Origin: Heracleum sosnowskyi
Taxonomy: Eukaryota > Streptophyta > Magnoliopsida > Apiales > Apiaceae
Length of the DNA stretch: 64,000 nucleotides
Direction of reading: 5' to 3'
Assembly: GCA_030848705.1 (NCBI GenBank)
Contig: JAUIZM010000017.1
Span: 1,116,001-1,180,000 of the forward strand
Below the pieces are notes generated by a model. The model did no database searches, had not been told where the DNA came from, and saw only the letters and a program-made list of their open reading frames with translations. A program made the translations under genes and the position numbers. Shown piece after piece: positions 37,952 through 49,724 of the stretch. Positions within the stretch are counted from its first letter, which is position 1. The number at the start of each line of letters is the position of its first letter.

Positions 37952-38826
37952 TCAATACTATTATATAAAGGAGAAGACGGGGCGGTGAGGTGGCGCTCTC
38001 AGATCACTTCGTTCTATTTTTCTAATTTTCTCAATTTTTTGAATTAATAATATTAAAAATTCGAAAAAAATCTCAATTACCTTTTAAATACTTACTAATA
38101 GAGGAAACATATAATATTCTTGCATTTAAAATCTCTAGTGATGGAGAAAGTAAATATACAATAGATATTTACTAATGGAGGAAACTAAATATCACTAATG
38201 TAAGAAACTAAATATTCACTTATAATATTCTTGCCTTCAACATATCTAAATTAGAAAAAAAAAATGTATTACCTTACATTATTTTGAACTTTCCTCTGTT
38301 GTTATCTAAATATTCTCATAATATTTTTTTAATGAAACTACTATCTTAACATACTACTCTCCTAAACTTTCTTTTTTATGTTATATAATAGAAAATACAG
38401 GAACATTTTGGTAAATAAAAAGTTAATAAATTACTGATGGAGGAAACTAAATATCACTAATGGAGAAAACTAAATATTCGATTATAATTAATATAATAGA
38501 AAATACTGTTAGAAAATGGAAAGTTTGAGGCATATTTTAAATATGTTCTTGATGAAATTTCCGGAAACTAACAATTGGAGGTTGTTCCTTGTATTGAGGA
38601 CTTAAACTTTCATGTTTGGATCTAAGACATTTTATTAGTGTAATCCATAAAAAAAATTGAGTTAAAATAGGTTGCTTGAAATGGGTTATGTGAGTTGATT
38701 ATTTTGAAATAACTTGTATCCCACATACAAATGTTAATGAGAGGTTGGTGGGTTTATATAGAACCATGTGCAAGAGTAGTGTACAACTATTAAGGCATGT
38801 GGGTGTGCATGGTGTTATTATGTGCC

Positions 38827-38910
38827 TCACGCGCGCACACACACGCGCGCGCGCCGCCGCCGCCCGCCTCGCCCCGCCACGTCACGACTCGACTCGACTC
38901 GGGTCGGGTC
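38827..38910. repeat. GC-rich simple repeats (CG/CA, CCG, GACTC, GGGTC)
   Basis: In an AT-rich region, this short block runs from alternating CG/CA through CCGCCGCC to tandem GACTC and GGGTC pentamers. It is the most GC-rich part of the nest and belongs to the left portion of the solo LTR. Confidence 0.85.
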
Positions 38911-39142
38911 GGGTCGAAGGGCGAATGTCTCGGCATCTCGCGTACGCGAGGCGACCTGGGCGAGGAATTTTATTACCTGTTTATTTAATATTATTTATTG
39001 ATTTAATTTAACAGTATCAGTATTTATTTGTAACAGCTATACGAACTGGGTCAGGATTTATATTAAATCCTGATGGACCAGTTCTTGGATTAAAATCCTG
39101 ATGGCCTGGTCAGTACTTGGAGTGAAACCCTGATGACTACTG

Positions 39143-40287
39143 TGTAGGGACGAATGATTACTGTTCTGTGTTTTACTATATGATTGATTACGAGTTCGAA
39201 AAGAAAACTTTACCTTAATCGATACGATTCTGATCCACGTCTTCTACTGAATTCCTTGATTCCCTTCGAGCGAAGTGTGGCCTTCGATCTCCCGAAGTTT
39301 CCTCTCCTTAAAGCCTCGAAATCCCAAAACCCTAGCTCCTTGCGGCTGCCCTAGGTTTTTAATCTCGAATTCTTCTTTTTTTCGCAGCTTTAGGAGAACA
39401 AGAATATATATAGGCTCCAGTAGGGATCATGGACAATTAGGTCGGGCCTCCCAATGACATTCTGGGTCAAGCCCAATGTCATTAAATATTAATTCTATCC
39501 ACTAACGAATTAATATTTGCACTACCTTTCCTAATACCGTAATTATTTTATTATTAAATTCGGCTCCTATATTATTTGCTTATTAAATCCCCCATGTTTA
39601 AGATATCGTATGTCCATTAATTAAATTAATTTCTGATAATTAATTTAATTAATATCTTTTTATCCTTGATCATCCACTCAACCTTATAATTATGCAAGAA
39701 CAAATCTGCCTGCAGGACTAAAGCATAATTATCTTTATGAGCTTTCAAGAGAACATCATCAACCCGAATATTATCAGGACATGGTTTCCTTATGTAATTA
39801 ATATCCCACTCTGCATGCAATGTCATTGCTCAATACATAATATTATAATTAACAATTAATTACATCACATATGAATCAAAGCATGTGCATTGCACACAAG
39901 TGTCAATCACTACACTTGGATTGAGAACTTAAGCATTAATAATAACATAGAATCTTAGTTCTTCTTTATTGTCAGAATAGAAGAACAATTCTAATATTTT
40001 GATCATGTTCAATATACACAAAGTATACAAGTATTATTTAATAGTCAAGATAAACTATTCCCAAATAATACTTCAGTTATTCCAGTGGTTTGTCTAATTC
40101 CACTTAAACTGTGAACCCTTTATATTATATATAGACACTGATAATTTAATCTTCTGTTATCCCATTTGATACTAAATTATCCACAATATATAATAAACAG
40201 ACAATGTAAAAATATGCAATCAAGATTCTCAATAAAATGGACAATGTTTATATACTACAAATGAATAGTATAGTATAAAACCCAACA
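39143..40287 (-). repeat. 3' LTR of the deleted copia element
   Basis: The 1,145-bp LTR begins on the minus strand with TGTTGGG at 40287, directly after the purine tract whose plus-strand form is ATCTCCCACTTATACTC, and ends with CCCTACA at 39143. Its first 548 bases match 41998-42545 almost base for base. Confidence 0.9.
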
Positions 40288-40466
40288 ATCTCCCACTTAT
40301 ACTCAAGCTATTCTTTGAGTATATCAGTGTTTATTAATATAATCCGCTACCAGTTTAAATAACTATTCCGTGACCAGACATCTGACTCCTATCGCCTCCA
40401 CGTGTTCTTCAAAAACCTTAGCTGGTAAACTCTTCGTGAAAGGATCAGCCCGGTTGTCCTTTGATG

Positions 40467-41996
40467 CTATATCAGTCCAATAATATCTCCTCGCTTAACG
40501 AACTGTCGTATGAGGTGATACTTACGCTCAATGTGTTTTGTTGCCTTATGTTCTTGTGGTTCCTTTGTATTTGCAACAGCACCAGTATTATCACAATAAA
40601 TTGTGATTTGCCGTGGCAAATTAGGAACTACATTCAAATCCAGCAGGAAATTCCGGAACCATATAGCCTCATTGGCTGCCTCAGAGGCTGCCTCAGAGGC
40701 TGCCACATATTCAGCTTCCATGGTTGAGTCTGCGATGCATTTCTGCTTCACACTCCTCCATATTACAGCTCCACCTCCTAAAGTAAAAACACACCCCGAG
40801 GTTGACTTCCTCTTATCCCTATCTGTCTGGAAATCTGAATCGGTATATCCCACAGGAAACAAGTCTGAAGCCTTGTAAATTAACATATACTTCTTAGTCC
40901 TTCGCAGGTACTTAAGTACCGTTTTTACTGCACTCCAATGTTCCTGACCTGGATTGGACTGATATCTACTGACCATGCCTACGGCAAAGCAAATATCAGG
41001 TCTCGTGCATAACATAACATACATTAAGCTTCCACATGCTGAAGCATAAGGAACTGCTTTCATGTTCTCTATCTTCTTAGGTGTCTTAGGACACTGCTCC
41101 TTTGATAGAGAGACTCCATGTCTAAAAGGTAAATTACCCTTCTTAGAGTCCTGCATGTTAAAACGAGCCAATACCTCATCAATGTACGGTTCTTGAGATA
41201 AAGCCAACGTTCTTTTCTTGCGATCTCTTATAACTTTGATCCCAAGAATGTATGCGGCTTCACCTAAGTCTTTCATTTCAAATTGTTTGAACAACCATGC
41301 CTTAATAGATGACAACATCTCTACATTGTTTCCAATGAGCAAAATGTCATCTACATATAGTACTAGAAAAACCACTGCATTTCCTTCACTTTTCCTATAC
41401 ACACATGCTTCGCTTGGATTCTGATCATAACCATTTGACTGGACGGCCTGATCAAAACGAATGTTCCACTCCCTGGAAGCTTGTTTCAGTCCATAAATGG
41501 ACTTCTTAAGCTTACACACTAGATGCTCTTGGCCCTCTTTGATGAATACCTCTGGTTGCTGCATATGGATGTTTTCATCAAGACTTCCATTTAGGAAAGC
41601 TGTCTTGACATACATTTGCCAAATCTCATAATCGAGATGAGCTGCTATAGATAAAAGAATCCGGATTGACTTAAGCATGACTACCGGAGAAAAGGTTTCC
41701 TCATAATCAATTCCTTGTTTCTGAGTATACCCTTTCGCAACAAGTCTTGCTTTCCAGGCTTTCACCGTTTTGTCAGATCCTCTTTTTCTTTTGTAGATCC
41801 ACTTGCATCCAATGGGTTTTACACCATTGGGTGGTTCCACGAGATCCCAGACTTCATTGGAATACATAGATTCCATCTCAGATTGCATAGCCTTTTGCCA
41901 AAGATCTGTATCCTTATCTTGCATTGCTTCTTCGTATGTCCTGGGATCCTCATCATGTTCACCTGAGACTAAGTCCGAAGACTCTCCCAAAAACAT
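40467..41996 (-). pseudogene. copia reverse transcriptase and RNase H remnant
   Basis: A 509-codon open frame covers reverse transcriptase (ARLVAKGYTQKQGIDYEETF, the catalytic YVDDILLIG) and RNase H (TDSDFQTDRDKRKSTSG, STMEAEYVAAS). It begins at the deletion junction with the LTR, so the open frame starts inside pol. Near 40470 the frame shifts: the coding similarity continues in another frame toward 40400 (KDNRADPFTK). A 12-bp duplication gives a doubled SEAA. The sequence differs clearly from the Sirevirus pol copies, so this is another copia lineage. Confidence 0.9.
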
Positions 41997-42545
41997 GAGC
42001 TTTCAAGAGGACATCATCAACCCGAATATTATCAGGACATGGTTTCCTTATGTAATTAATATCCCACTCTGCATGCAATGTCATTGCTCAATACATAATA
42101 TTATAATTAACAATTAATTACATCACATATGAATCAAAGCATGTGCATTGCACACAAGTGTCAATCACTACACTTGGATTGAGAACCTAAGCATTAATAA
42201 TATCATAGAATCTTAGTTCTTCTTTATTGTCAGAATAGAAGAACAATTCTAATATTTCGATCCTGTTCAATATACACAAAGTATACAAGTATTATTTAAT
42301 AGTCAAGATAAACTATTCCCAAATAATACTTCAGTTATTCCAGTGGTTTGTCTAATTCCACTTAAACTGTGAACCCTTTATATTATATATAGACACTGAT
42401 AATTTAATCTTCTGTTATCCCATTTGATACTAAATTATCCACAATATATAATAAACAGACAATGTAAAAATATGCAATCAAGATTCTCAATAAAATGGAC
42501 AATGTTTATATACTACACATGAATAGTATAGTATAAAACCCAACA
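41996..42545 (-). repeat. truncated 5' LTR of the deleted copia element
   Basis: The stretch repeats 39739-40287 with only a few differences (for example GAACCTAAGC for GAACTTAAGC). It stops at ATGAGC, shared by both sides of the junction, and runs straight into pol. The shared few bases suggest a deletion at microhomology. Confidence 0.9.
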
Positions 42546-42597
42546 TACTGATCCTGATGGCATGTGTCAGTACCTGGATCCTGATGGCAGGTCCAGT

Positions 42598-44003
42598 TGT
42601 TAGGGCCTGATAAGTTTGTAGAAGGGGGGTTGAATACAAACTATACCGTTTTATCGAATTTGTTCTTTTTAGAATCAAACAATTTAAGAACAAATTATGG
42701 CGGAATAAAATGAAACAGAATTCAAGTTAAATATAACTAATATTAAACTTGAAAGGTGTTACAAATATGATACTGATTACAAGATTGGATCTCAAACAAA
42801 TTAAAACAAATCTAGAATAAATTCGACATGAATTTATCTATTTTTGTAATAAAAAGATATAACAATATTTGATAATTTGAGATACGTTATAGGGATAAAA
42901 ATCCGCTAGATAGTCAAAGCAATACAAGTGAATGAATTCTATTGGTTTAGATTTAACACAATGATTTTAGAATTTATCCACGGAAGAAATGAATCCGGCA
43001 GTTGCTTTTCTTTTTCTTGACAGAAGCTGTTCTTGAAAGATATTATGTTGATGATATGTCTTCTGTCTGTTTTCTTTTCTTTACTTATATCAATCCACTT
43101 GACACAAAAGCCTGCACGTTTCTGCTTTTCATTCCACTAGGAATGACTATCAAAATAGTCTAGAAAAGACTATTTATAAGCCTGGAAAAAGAACTGGAAT
43201 GACTATGATAATTTACATAAATTAAATCAGAATTTCTAGAAATGTACTAGGATGACTATCGGGATGACTATCCATTGATAGTCATTCAAGTACATTTTTA
43301 ATATAAATAGACTTGGAATGACTATCGGGATGACTATCCTGGATAGTCATTCCAGTTCATTTTAATTAAGAAATTCTGAATTAATTCTAATTCTAATTTA
43401 AATTAATTCTGCTAATTAATTTATTTCATAAATTAAATTCTGATGAATTTAATTTATTCAATAAATTAATTACTCAATTTATTTGTTAAATTAATTCAGA
43501 AGAATTAATTTAATAAATAAATTAATAACTAATTTAAAAGAGAATGTAAATTCTTTAATCATAGAAAAACCAATTCTTGAACCACTTGAACTGCTGAAGA
43601 GTATCCATTGTCAGAGGTTGTCATTTGATGCACGGTCTGGTCATAAATGACTAACTTCAATGTTTGTTCTTCATCTTGACTTTAAGTTGTGGTTCATTGT
43701 CTGCTTTTGACTGTTGATCAACCTTTGTAACCTATACATTTGCTATCACAAATCTGAAACCTCTGTCACTTTAATAAATCCACTTCTTTGAAGACTTCAC
43801 TGAGGCTTGATCAAATAATTGAACTTCTTTCAATGTAGTATATCTTCAAATCTGTAGATGACTTTAATCTGTATTCTTCTGACAGATATGATCTTCTGAG
43901 ATTCCTGTGACTGTGATAATTAATCTAATATTTACTTATTACATTCTAGTTTAAGTTGAGTAGAATCCTCGAATTACAAATAGGCTATAGCATATGCCTT
44001 TCA
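42598..44003 (-). repeat. 3' LTR of the complete Sirevirus
   Basis: On the minus strand it begins TGAAAGGCATATGC after the purine tract and ends CAACCCCCC...CAGGCCCTAACA. It contains the palindromic boxes built on GGAATGACTATC (43140-43360), a long AATTAATT-rich stretch (43370-43540), and at its left end the C-rich motif typical of Sirevirus LTR ends. Confidence 0.95.
43136..43360. repeat. GGAATGACTATC palindromic boxes in LTR
   Basis: The word GAATGACTAT or its inverse ATAGTCATTC recurs about ten times, in direct and inverted orientation; for example a block from 43316 reads GGAATGACTATCGGGATGAC, then ACTATCCTGGATAGTCATTC, able to fold on itself. The right LTR has the same block (52580-52812). 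The box also recurs in the internal spacer at 45763-45940. Confidence 0.85.
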
Positions 44004-45560
44004 ATCTCCCCCTATTTGTTTGTTAGAGAATAACAACCAAATACCTAGAGGATCACTCAACTAAAACCAAGAAAAAGATAAGACTCTTAAGCCTAAGTAA
44101 ATACTAGAAAGTTCTGGATCAAATATGACATTTCCAGATTTCACCAGTAAAGATAAATACAAGACAAATGTTTCTCTAGACTGAACATATGAAAACATTG
44201 AACCTGTCTTGATTTACCTAAGCTCTATACATATAACATTTACAAAACAGAGCTAACTTTCCTTTACTCCCCTGAAACTCCTCCTTTTCCTTTTATATCT
44301 TTTTCAGCTCCCTCTTCCTAGGTTCTCCAAATTTCTCCCCCTTAGTTGAGGAATTCTCTACAGATTTAACTTTATGAGTCTCTGAAGCTAGTAGGAGTTG
44401 AGATAGTTGATGGAGTTGATCTTGGGAAGTAACTTTGTCTTCAATATTTCCTTGAGCAGTCCCAGCTGATTGTTGACAGAGGTGGAAGAAGAAGACCGTT
44501 CAACCACTTGTGCTTGCAAAATTTCTTTATCAGCCTGGGTTTTGAATAGATGTTCCTGTAGATCAGCTATGTGAGCTAACTACATTGCAGTGTATGTGTC
44601 TGTGTGTGCACTCACTTGAATTTCTTTTGTAAGTGTATCACTCATCTCACGTGCATGTGTTTCACTCAGTGTTTGACTCTTATCACTCAACATTAGCTGT
44701 TTGTTTGCTCCCTTTTTGATCAGTACCTGCATTGAAACTCACCCTAGCCTCTTCAAGAGAGGTCAGTGGTGGTGCAATGGGAGTTCGCAAATCCCGATCC
44801 TCAATCATGTCTATCAAATCACTTGGATTTGAAATCTGAATTGCTTCAGTGATAGACTGACCAAGTTGCCTTCCACTTTCTCCAGATAAATCTGCGAGTG
44901 GAAAATCCCTTTGGGAGCCAGAGATGTTCACTCTGGGAGGGGAGAAAATGATTCTATTTAAATTTGGCAAAGAATCAAATTTTCCCTCAGATGCCTATGA
45001 AGGCACTTCTACCGTAACAATGGTAGGCACTATAACTAGTTGCAGGTGCTCTGCTTTCACTGTGTCCTGAGTTTCATCTAATGAAATTGTCTTCTCCCAT
45101 TGTGAGTAATGAGAGTGTGCTTGACTCAGTACAAAGTGCCATGGCCCTATGGCGAATTTCAATAGATTCATCCTGTTGAGAGAATGTCTCTAGAAACAGT
45201 TCATTGGCCATTTCAAAGTCCATATCCTATTGAGAGGATACAGATGGGCTGACAGATGCCTCAGTATATATTGAATTTCTTTAGAGGAGGCAGAGCTGTG
45301 GGATCACTCACTGTTTCAATCAAAATACTTCTTTATTTAACATTGATTTCTGTTTAGGCTGAGAGGTCAAGTAATGAAGTTGTAGACTCATTGTTTGGCT
45401 CTAAGACCTGTGATAAAGATTGTGGATCTACAATCCCTTGGTCAGCCCTAACAACCACTTGGGTTCAGCAACAGTAAAAGAAGTGGATTGAGAGATAGAA
45501 AGTAATACCTGAATTGGATTTGACACTGAATTTCCAGCTAAACAAGAGCTAGATCAGAAA
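44004..45560 (-). pseudogene. decayed env-like region of the complete Sirevirus
   Basis: No long frame survives. 44683-44970 keeps an open piece with DLRTPIAPPLTSLEEA, similar to DLRSPIAPPVTSLRMA in the env-like ORF of the first element. A tract on the minus strand, CTCAACTAAGGGGGAGAAA (about 44335-44353), matches the one inside that ORF near 6040-6060. Everything corresponding to the last ~1.4 kb of that gene has been lost, so the purine tract follows shortly afterwards. Confidence 0.7.
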
Positions 45561-46482
45561 TAATATATACAATATATTTACAAAAACATCTAAGACAAAT
45601 AGAAAATAAAAGATAATAAATAATAAGCAATAAAAAAAAATACAAAAAAAAAAATATTTACAGGAATATTCGAATATTTTAAAATAATTCATTTTACCTT
45701 ACTTAAACAAAAGCTAAGCAGTTTACAGCATAAAAAAAATAGAATAAATAAACTACTATTAGAATGACTATCGGGATGACTCTGGGATAGTCATACCGAT
45801 AGTCATTCCAGTACAAAAATCAAAGTACTGAAATAAAAGGCAGAAAAAGTAATAAAAACGAATTAAAATAAAACTAGACTACAATGACTACTGGAATGAC
45901 TATGTAAGATAGTCATTCCGATAGTCATGCTAGTACAAAAGCATAAAGTCACAGAAGACCAGTCTAATTAATATAAACCAAAAACAAACAAAAAAACCTG
46001 TTAGCAAACAAAATAACAGAATATTTACTAGCAGAAAAACAAAATTGTTCAGAAAATAAAATGCAAATAAAGTAACATTGCAACCTAATATTCACAGTTC
46101 AATGATAAATTTGCAGAATAAAAATTAAGCAACAATATTTTTACAGAAAATGCAAAATAAAGCAGAAAATTATGTACATACAAGATAAAAAAAAATGCAT
46201 AATATTATAGAATTGCATAAAAATAATATAAACTTGTAGAACTATTTAAACAACTATATTTACAATCTGAAAATAACTTAAATGATTCTGAAGAAATATA
46301 TTTTCAATAAAAATACATTTCTCCACTTAAAAAATATAAGAAAAATATTTTTAAAGAAAATAAATTATTCAGAATATTTAAATTAACAAGCTTTACACAA
46401 TAAACATAGATTGGCAATATTTAACATCTAATATCAACAAGAGAAAATGATTTAGATAAGAACAAACCTACCAGAGACATTG
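45561..46482. other. pol-env spacer of the complete Sirevirus, with palindromic boxes
   Basis: AT-rich and non-coding. At 45763-45810 and 45882-45940 it contains blocks such as AGAATGACTATCGGGATGAC and GATAGTCATTCCGATAGTCA, the same boxes that fill the LTR. This spacer matches the one at 2033-3437 in the first element. Confidence 0.75.
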
Positions 46483-48666
46483 TCAATCACTAAGACTGTT
46501 CAACATACCCAATTTACCTACTAACCTGGTAAATGTGGATTCGTCAACAGATTTAGTGAATATATCTGCAGTATGTTCTTCAGTGGGTACAAAGTGTAAC
46601 TCCACAGTTCCATTCATGACATGCTCTCTGATAAAATGATACCTGATATCAATGTGCTTCGTTCTCGAGTGCTGCACAGGGTTGTTGGAGATTGCTATGG
46701 CACTTGTATTATCACACAAAATAGGAATTTTGTCTAATGCAAAGCCATAGTCCTTTAATTGATTCCTAATCCATAAGATCTGAGCACAACAACTTCCAAC
46801 AGCAATATATTCAGCTTCTGCTGTTGAATTGGAAATTGTTTGTTGTTTCTTGCTATACTAGGAAATCAACCTACCTCCTAGGAATTGACAACTCCCAGAG
46901 GTACTCTTTATATCCACAACACTACCTGCATAATCAGAATCTGTATATCCAACAAGATTAAAACCAGAATCTTTAGGGTACCAGATACCTAAGTTAGGTG
47001 TACCCTTAAGATATCTCAAGATTCTTTTAACAGCAACGAGATGTACATCTCTAGGGTCCGCTTGGAACCTTGCACACAAGCATGTAGCATACATAATATC
47101 TGGTCTACTTGCAGTAAGATCGAGTAAAGAGCCAATCATACCTCTGTAGCTTGTAACATCTACCTTGATAGACTTGTCAGAAGCTCCAAGTTTGATTACT
47201 GTTGAAGATGGAGTCCTTGCTGATGCTGAATCCTCTATGTGATATTTCTTGAAGAGTTCTTTGAGATACTTGGATTGACAAATAAATATACCATTTGACC
47301 TTTGACTTACTTGCAATCCAAGAAAGAACTTCAGCTCACCCATCATACTCATTTCAAACTTAGTCTGCATTAGCTTAGCAAATCTCTTACAGAGATCATC
47401 ATTAGTAGACCCAAATATGATGTCATCCACATAGACTTGGACTAATATCATATCACCTTTGTGTTTCTTTGAAAAAAGAGTTTTGTCTATGATACCTCTA
47501 ACAAAACCATTTTCTAAAAGAAAACCAGAGAGAGTGTCATACCATTTTCTTGGGGCTTGTTTGAGACCATAGATAGCCTCGAAGAGAAAGTACACAAAGT
47601 CCAGCAGCTCCTGATTTTCAAAGCCAGGGGGCTGTTCCACATACACTTCTTCATCCAGCTCACCATTCAGGAATGCACTCTTAACATCCATTTGATAGAC
47701 TTTAAAATTGGAGTAAGCAGCAAATGCTAAGAACATCCTGATGGCCTCAAGTCTAGCCACTGGTGCATAGGTTTCATCATAATCAATGCCTTCAGCTTGA
47801 GAATACCCTTGTGCAACCAGTCTTGCCTTGTTCCTTGTAACAATGCCATCCTCATCTAGCTTGTTCCTGTATACCCATCTTGTACCAACTACTTTCTTGT
47901 TCTTTGGCCTGGATACCAGCTTCCAGACTTGCTGTTGTTCAAACTGATTGAGTTCATCTTGCATAGCAATCACCCAATCTGGATCAGTCAGTGCTTCCTC
48001 AGTTTTCTTTGGCTCCATTTTAGATAGAAATGCTGAATAATGACATTCATTCTGAGTTACACTTCTAGTTTTAACTCCAACATCTGGATCACCAATGATC
48101 AGCTCAAAAGGATGAGCTCTATTCCATACAGTCTGTCTTGGAAGATTTGATCTTGATGATTCGCCTTGAAATTCACTTTGATGTTGTGAGTGACTAGTTG
48201 ATCCTTCATTTGCTCCCCCTGAGTTGTTGCTTGATTGCCTTGATGATTCTTCTCCAGTGTTGGTGGTATCTCCATTGTTACCAGTGTTTCCACCACCACC
48301 ACCATGATCATTATCATCATTGTTATTATCATTATCAGCAATAACTTCAGGTGGGGCTCCATCATCTGATTCTGAGTCTGGCAAGTTATCAAACTTCAGC
48401 TTCTCAGATGAATCTTCTTTTTGGATATTAGGGAGGTTAGTGTCATCAAAAGTAACATTGACACTTTCCTTTACTGTGTGACTGCCAACCAAGTAGACCC
48501 TGTAGGATCTTCTGGAATAACCAACAAAAATAGCTTCTTGTGCCTTTGCATCAAACTTGCCACGTTTCACATTGTCATCTATAAGCACAAAGCATTTTGC
48601 TCCAAATACATGAAAGTACTTGACAGTTGGTTTCTTGTTGTTCATGATCTCATACGGAGTCTTCAT
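46483..48666 (-). pseudogene. Sirevirus pol: integrase end, reverse transcriptase, RNase H with stop
   Basis: A 602-codon open frame (48666-46858) starts MKTPYEIMNNKK at the end of integrase, continues through an Asn/Asp/Gly-rich linker and reverse transcriptase (ARLVAQGYSQAEGIDYDETY, the catalytic YVDDIIFGSTN) to RNase H, and ends LGGRLIS at a TAG at 46858-46860 where the related copy has Trp. The frame continues after the stop to CDNTSAIAISNNPVQ and LVGKLGMLN, ending at 46483. The rest is close to the first element's pol. Confidence 0.92.
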
Positions 48667-48680
48667 TAAGTCCTTGTTGA

Positions 48681-49724
48681 TTAAAGTTCGATTCTGAGTA
48701 TAACAAGCTGTTTGGACTCACTTAACATAGTCCTAGCAGCTTCAATCAAAGTACGATTCTTTCTTTCCACTACTCCATTTTGTTGAGGAGTTCTAGGGGC
48801 AGAATACTGTCTTGTTATTCCTTTATCAGCACAAAAATCATTTAAAATGGCATTCTTGAATTCAGTACCATTATCTGACCTTATGGCTCTAACAGGGAAT
48901 CTAGAATCCAGCTCAATCAACTTTATATGGTCAATCACCAGGTGTGGGGTCTCATCCTTGGAATGTAGGAATAAAACCCATGTATATTTTGAAAAGTCAT
49001 CAACAATCACAAGTGCATATTGTTTCTTTGACATGGACATCACATTAACTGGACCAAACAAATCCATGTGCAGTAGCTGAAGTGGTTCAGTTATTGATGA
49101 TGTGTCAGTGCCCTTGTGAGAAGCTTTCTTTGACTTTCCTTTCTGACATGCCTCACACAGTCCTTCCTGTGTAAATTCCATCTGAGGCAAACCTCTAACC
49201 AATTCCCTCTTGACTAAAGAGTTCATGGTTTTGAAGTTAAGGTGAGACATCTTCTTGTGCCATAGCCAACTATCATCTGATGAAGCTTTAGCATAAAAAC
49301 AATTAACTTCGTCTTTGAATCCTGAGTTCAGATCAGCTATGAACAAGTCACTTTTCCTTACTCCTTGAAGAGCAGGCTTTCCATTCTTCTTGTGAAGGAT
49401 CTGACACTTCTCTCTTTCAAAGGAAACATCATATCCTCTGTCACAGAAATGACTGATGCTGAGAAGATTGAACTTCAGACCTTCCACAAATGAAACATCT
49501 TCAATGATAACATTTTCGTACTTCAAACAGCCATATCCTTTCGTAATACCCTTGCTGTTATCTCCAAAGGTAACTACTGGGCCAGCTTTCACAACCACAT
49601 CTGATAGCAGGGCTCTATCTCTGGTCATATGCCTTGAACAACCACTGTCAAGAATCCACATAACACGGTTTACCTGTTTAACTCCCTGCAATACCAGATT
49701 GATTAGTCCTTCCTCAGAACCCAC
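48681..49724 (-). pseudogene. Sirevirus protease and integrase core, 3' frameshift
   Basis: The frame holds the aspartic protease motif WILDSGCSRHM near residue 23, the GAG-pre-integrase zinc-finger region (WLWHKKMSHLN ... CEACQKGKSKK), and the integrase catalytic core with acidic residues in LHMDLFGP, IRSDNGTEF and NGVVERKN. It stops just after MLSESKQ. A deletion of about 35 bases at 48705-48720 removes the next conserved block and shifts the frame; the similarity resumes in the next reading frame (ACYTQNRTLINKDL). The gag frame overlaps the start by 22 bases in a different phase. Confidence 0.9.

Larger units (their letters stand above)
39143..42545 (-). mobile_element. internally deleted Ty1-copia element
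   Basis: The element is flanked by TACTG on both sides (39138-39142 and 42546-42550). On the minus strand it starts TGTTGGGTTTTATAC at 42545 and ends CATTCGTCCCTACA at 39143. Its 3' LTR is full length (39143-40287). Its 5' LTR survives only as its first ~550 bases (41996-42545) and then joins pol directly, so the rest of the LTR, primer site, gag, protease and most of integrase are missing. It lies in the solo LTR, not in the neighbouring Sirevirus. Confidence 0.9.

Noticed and set aside
42598..44003. The LTR at 42598 as a partner of the copia element at 39143
   Set aside because: Its sequence matches 52045-53460 and its flanking duplication CCAGT matches 53461-53465, so it belongs to the Sirevirus.
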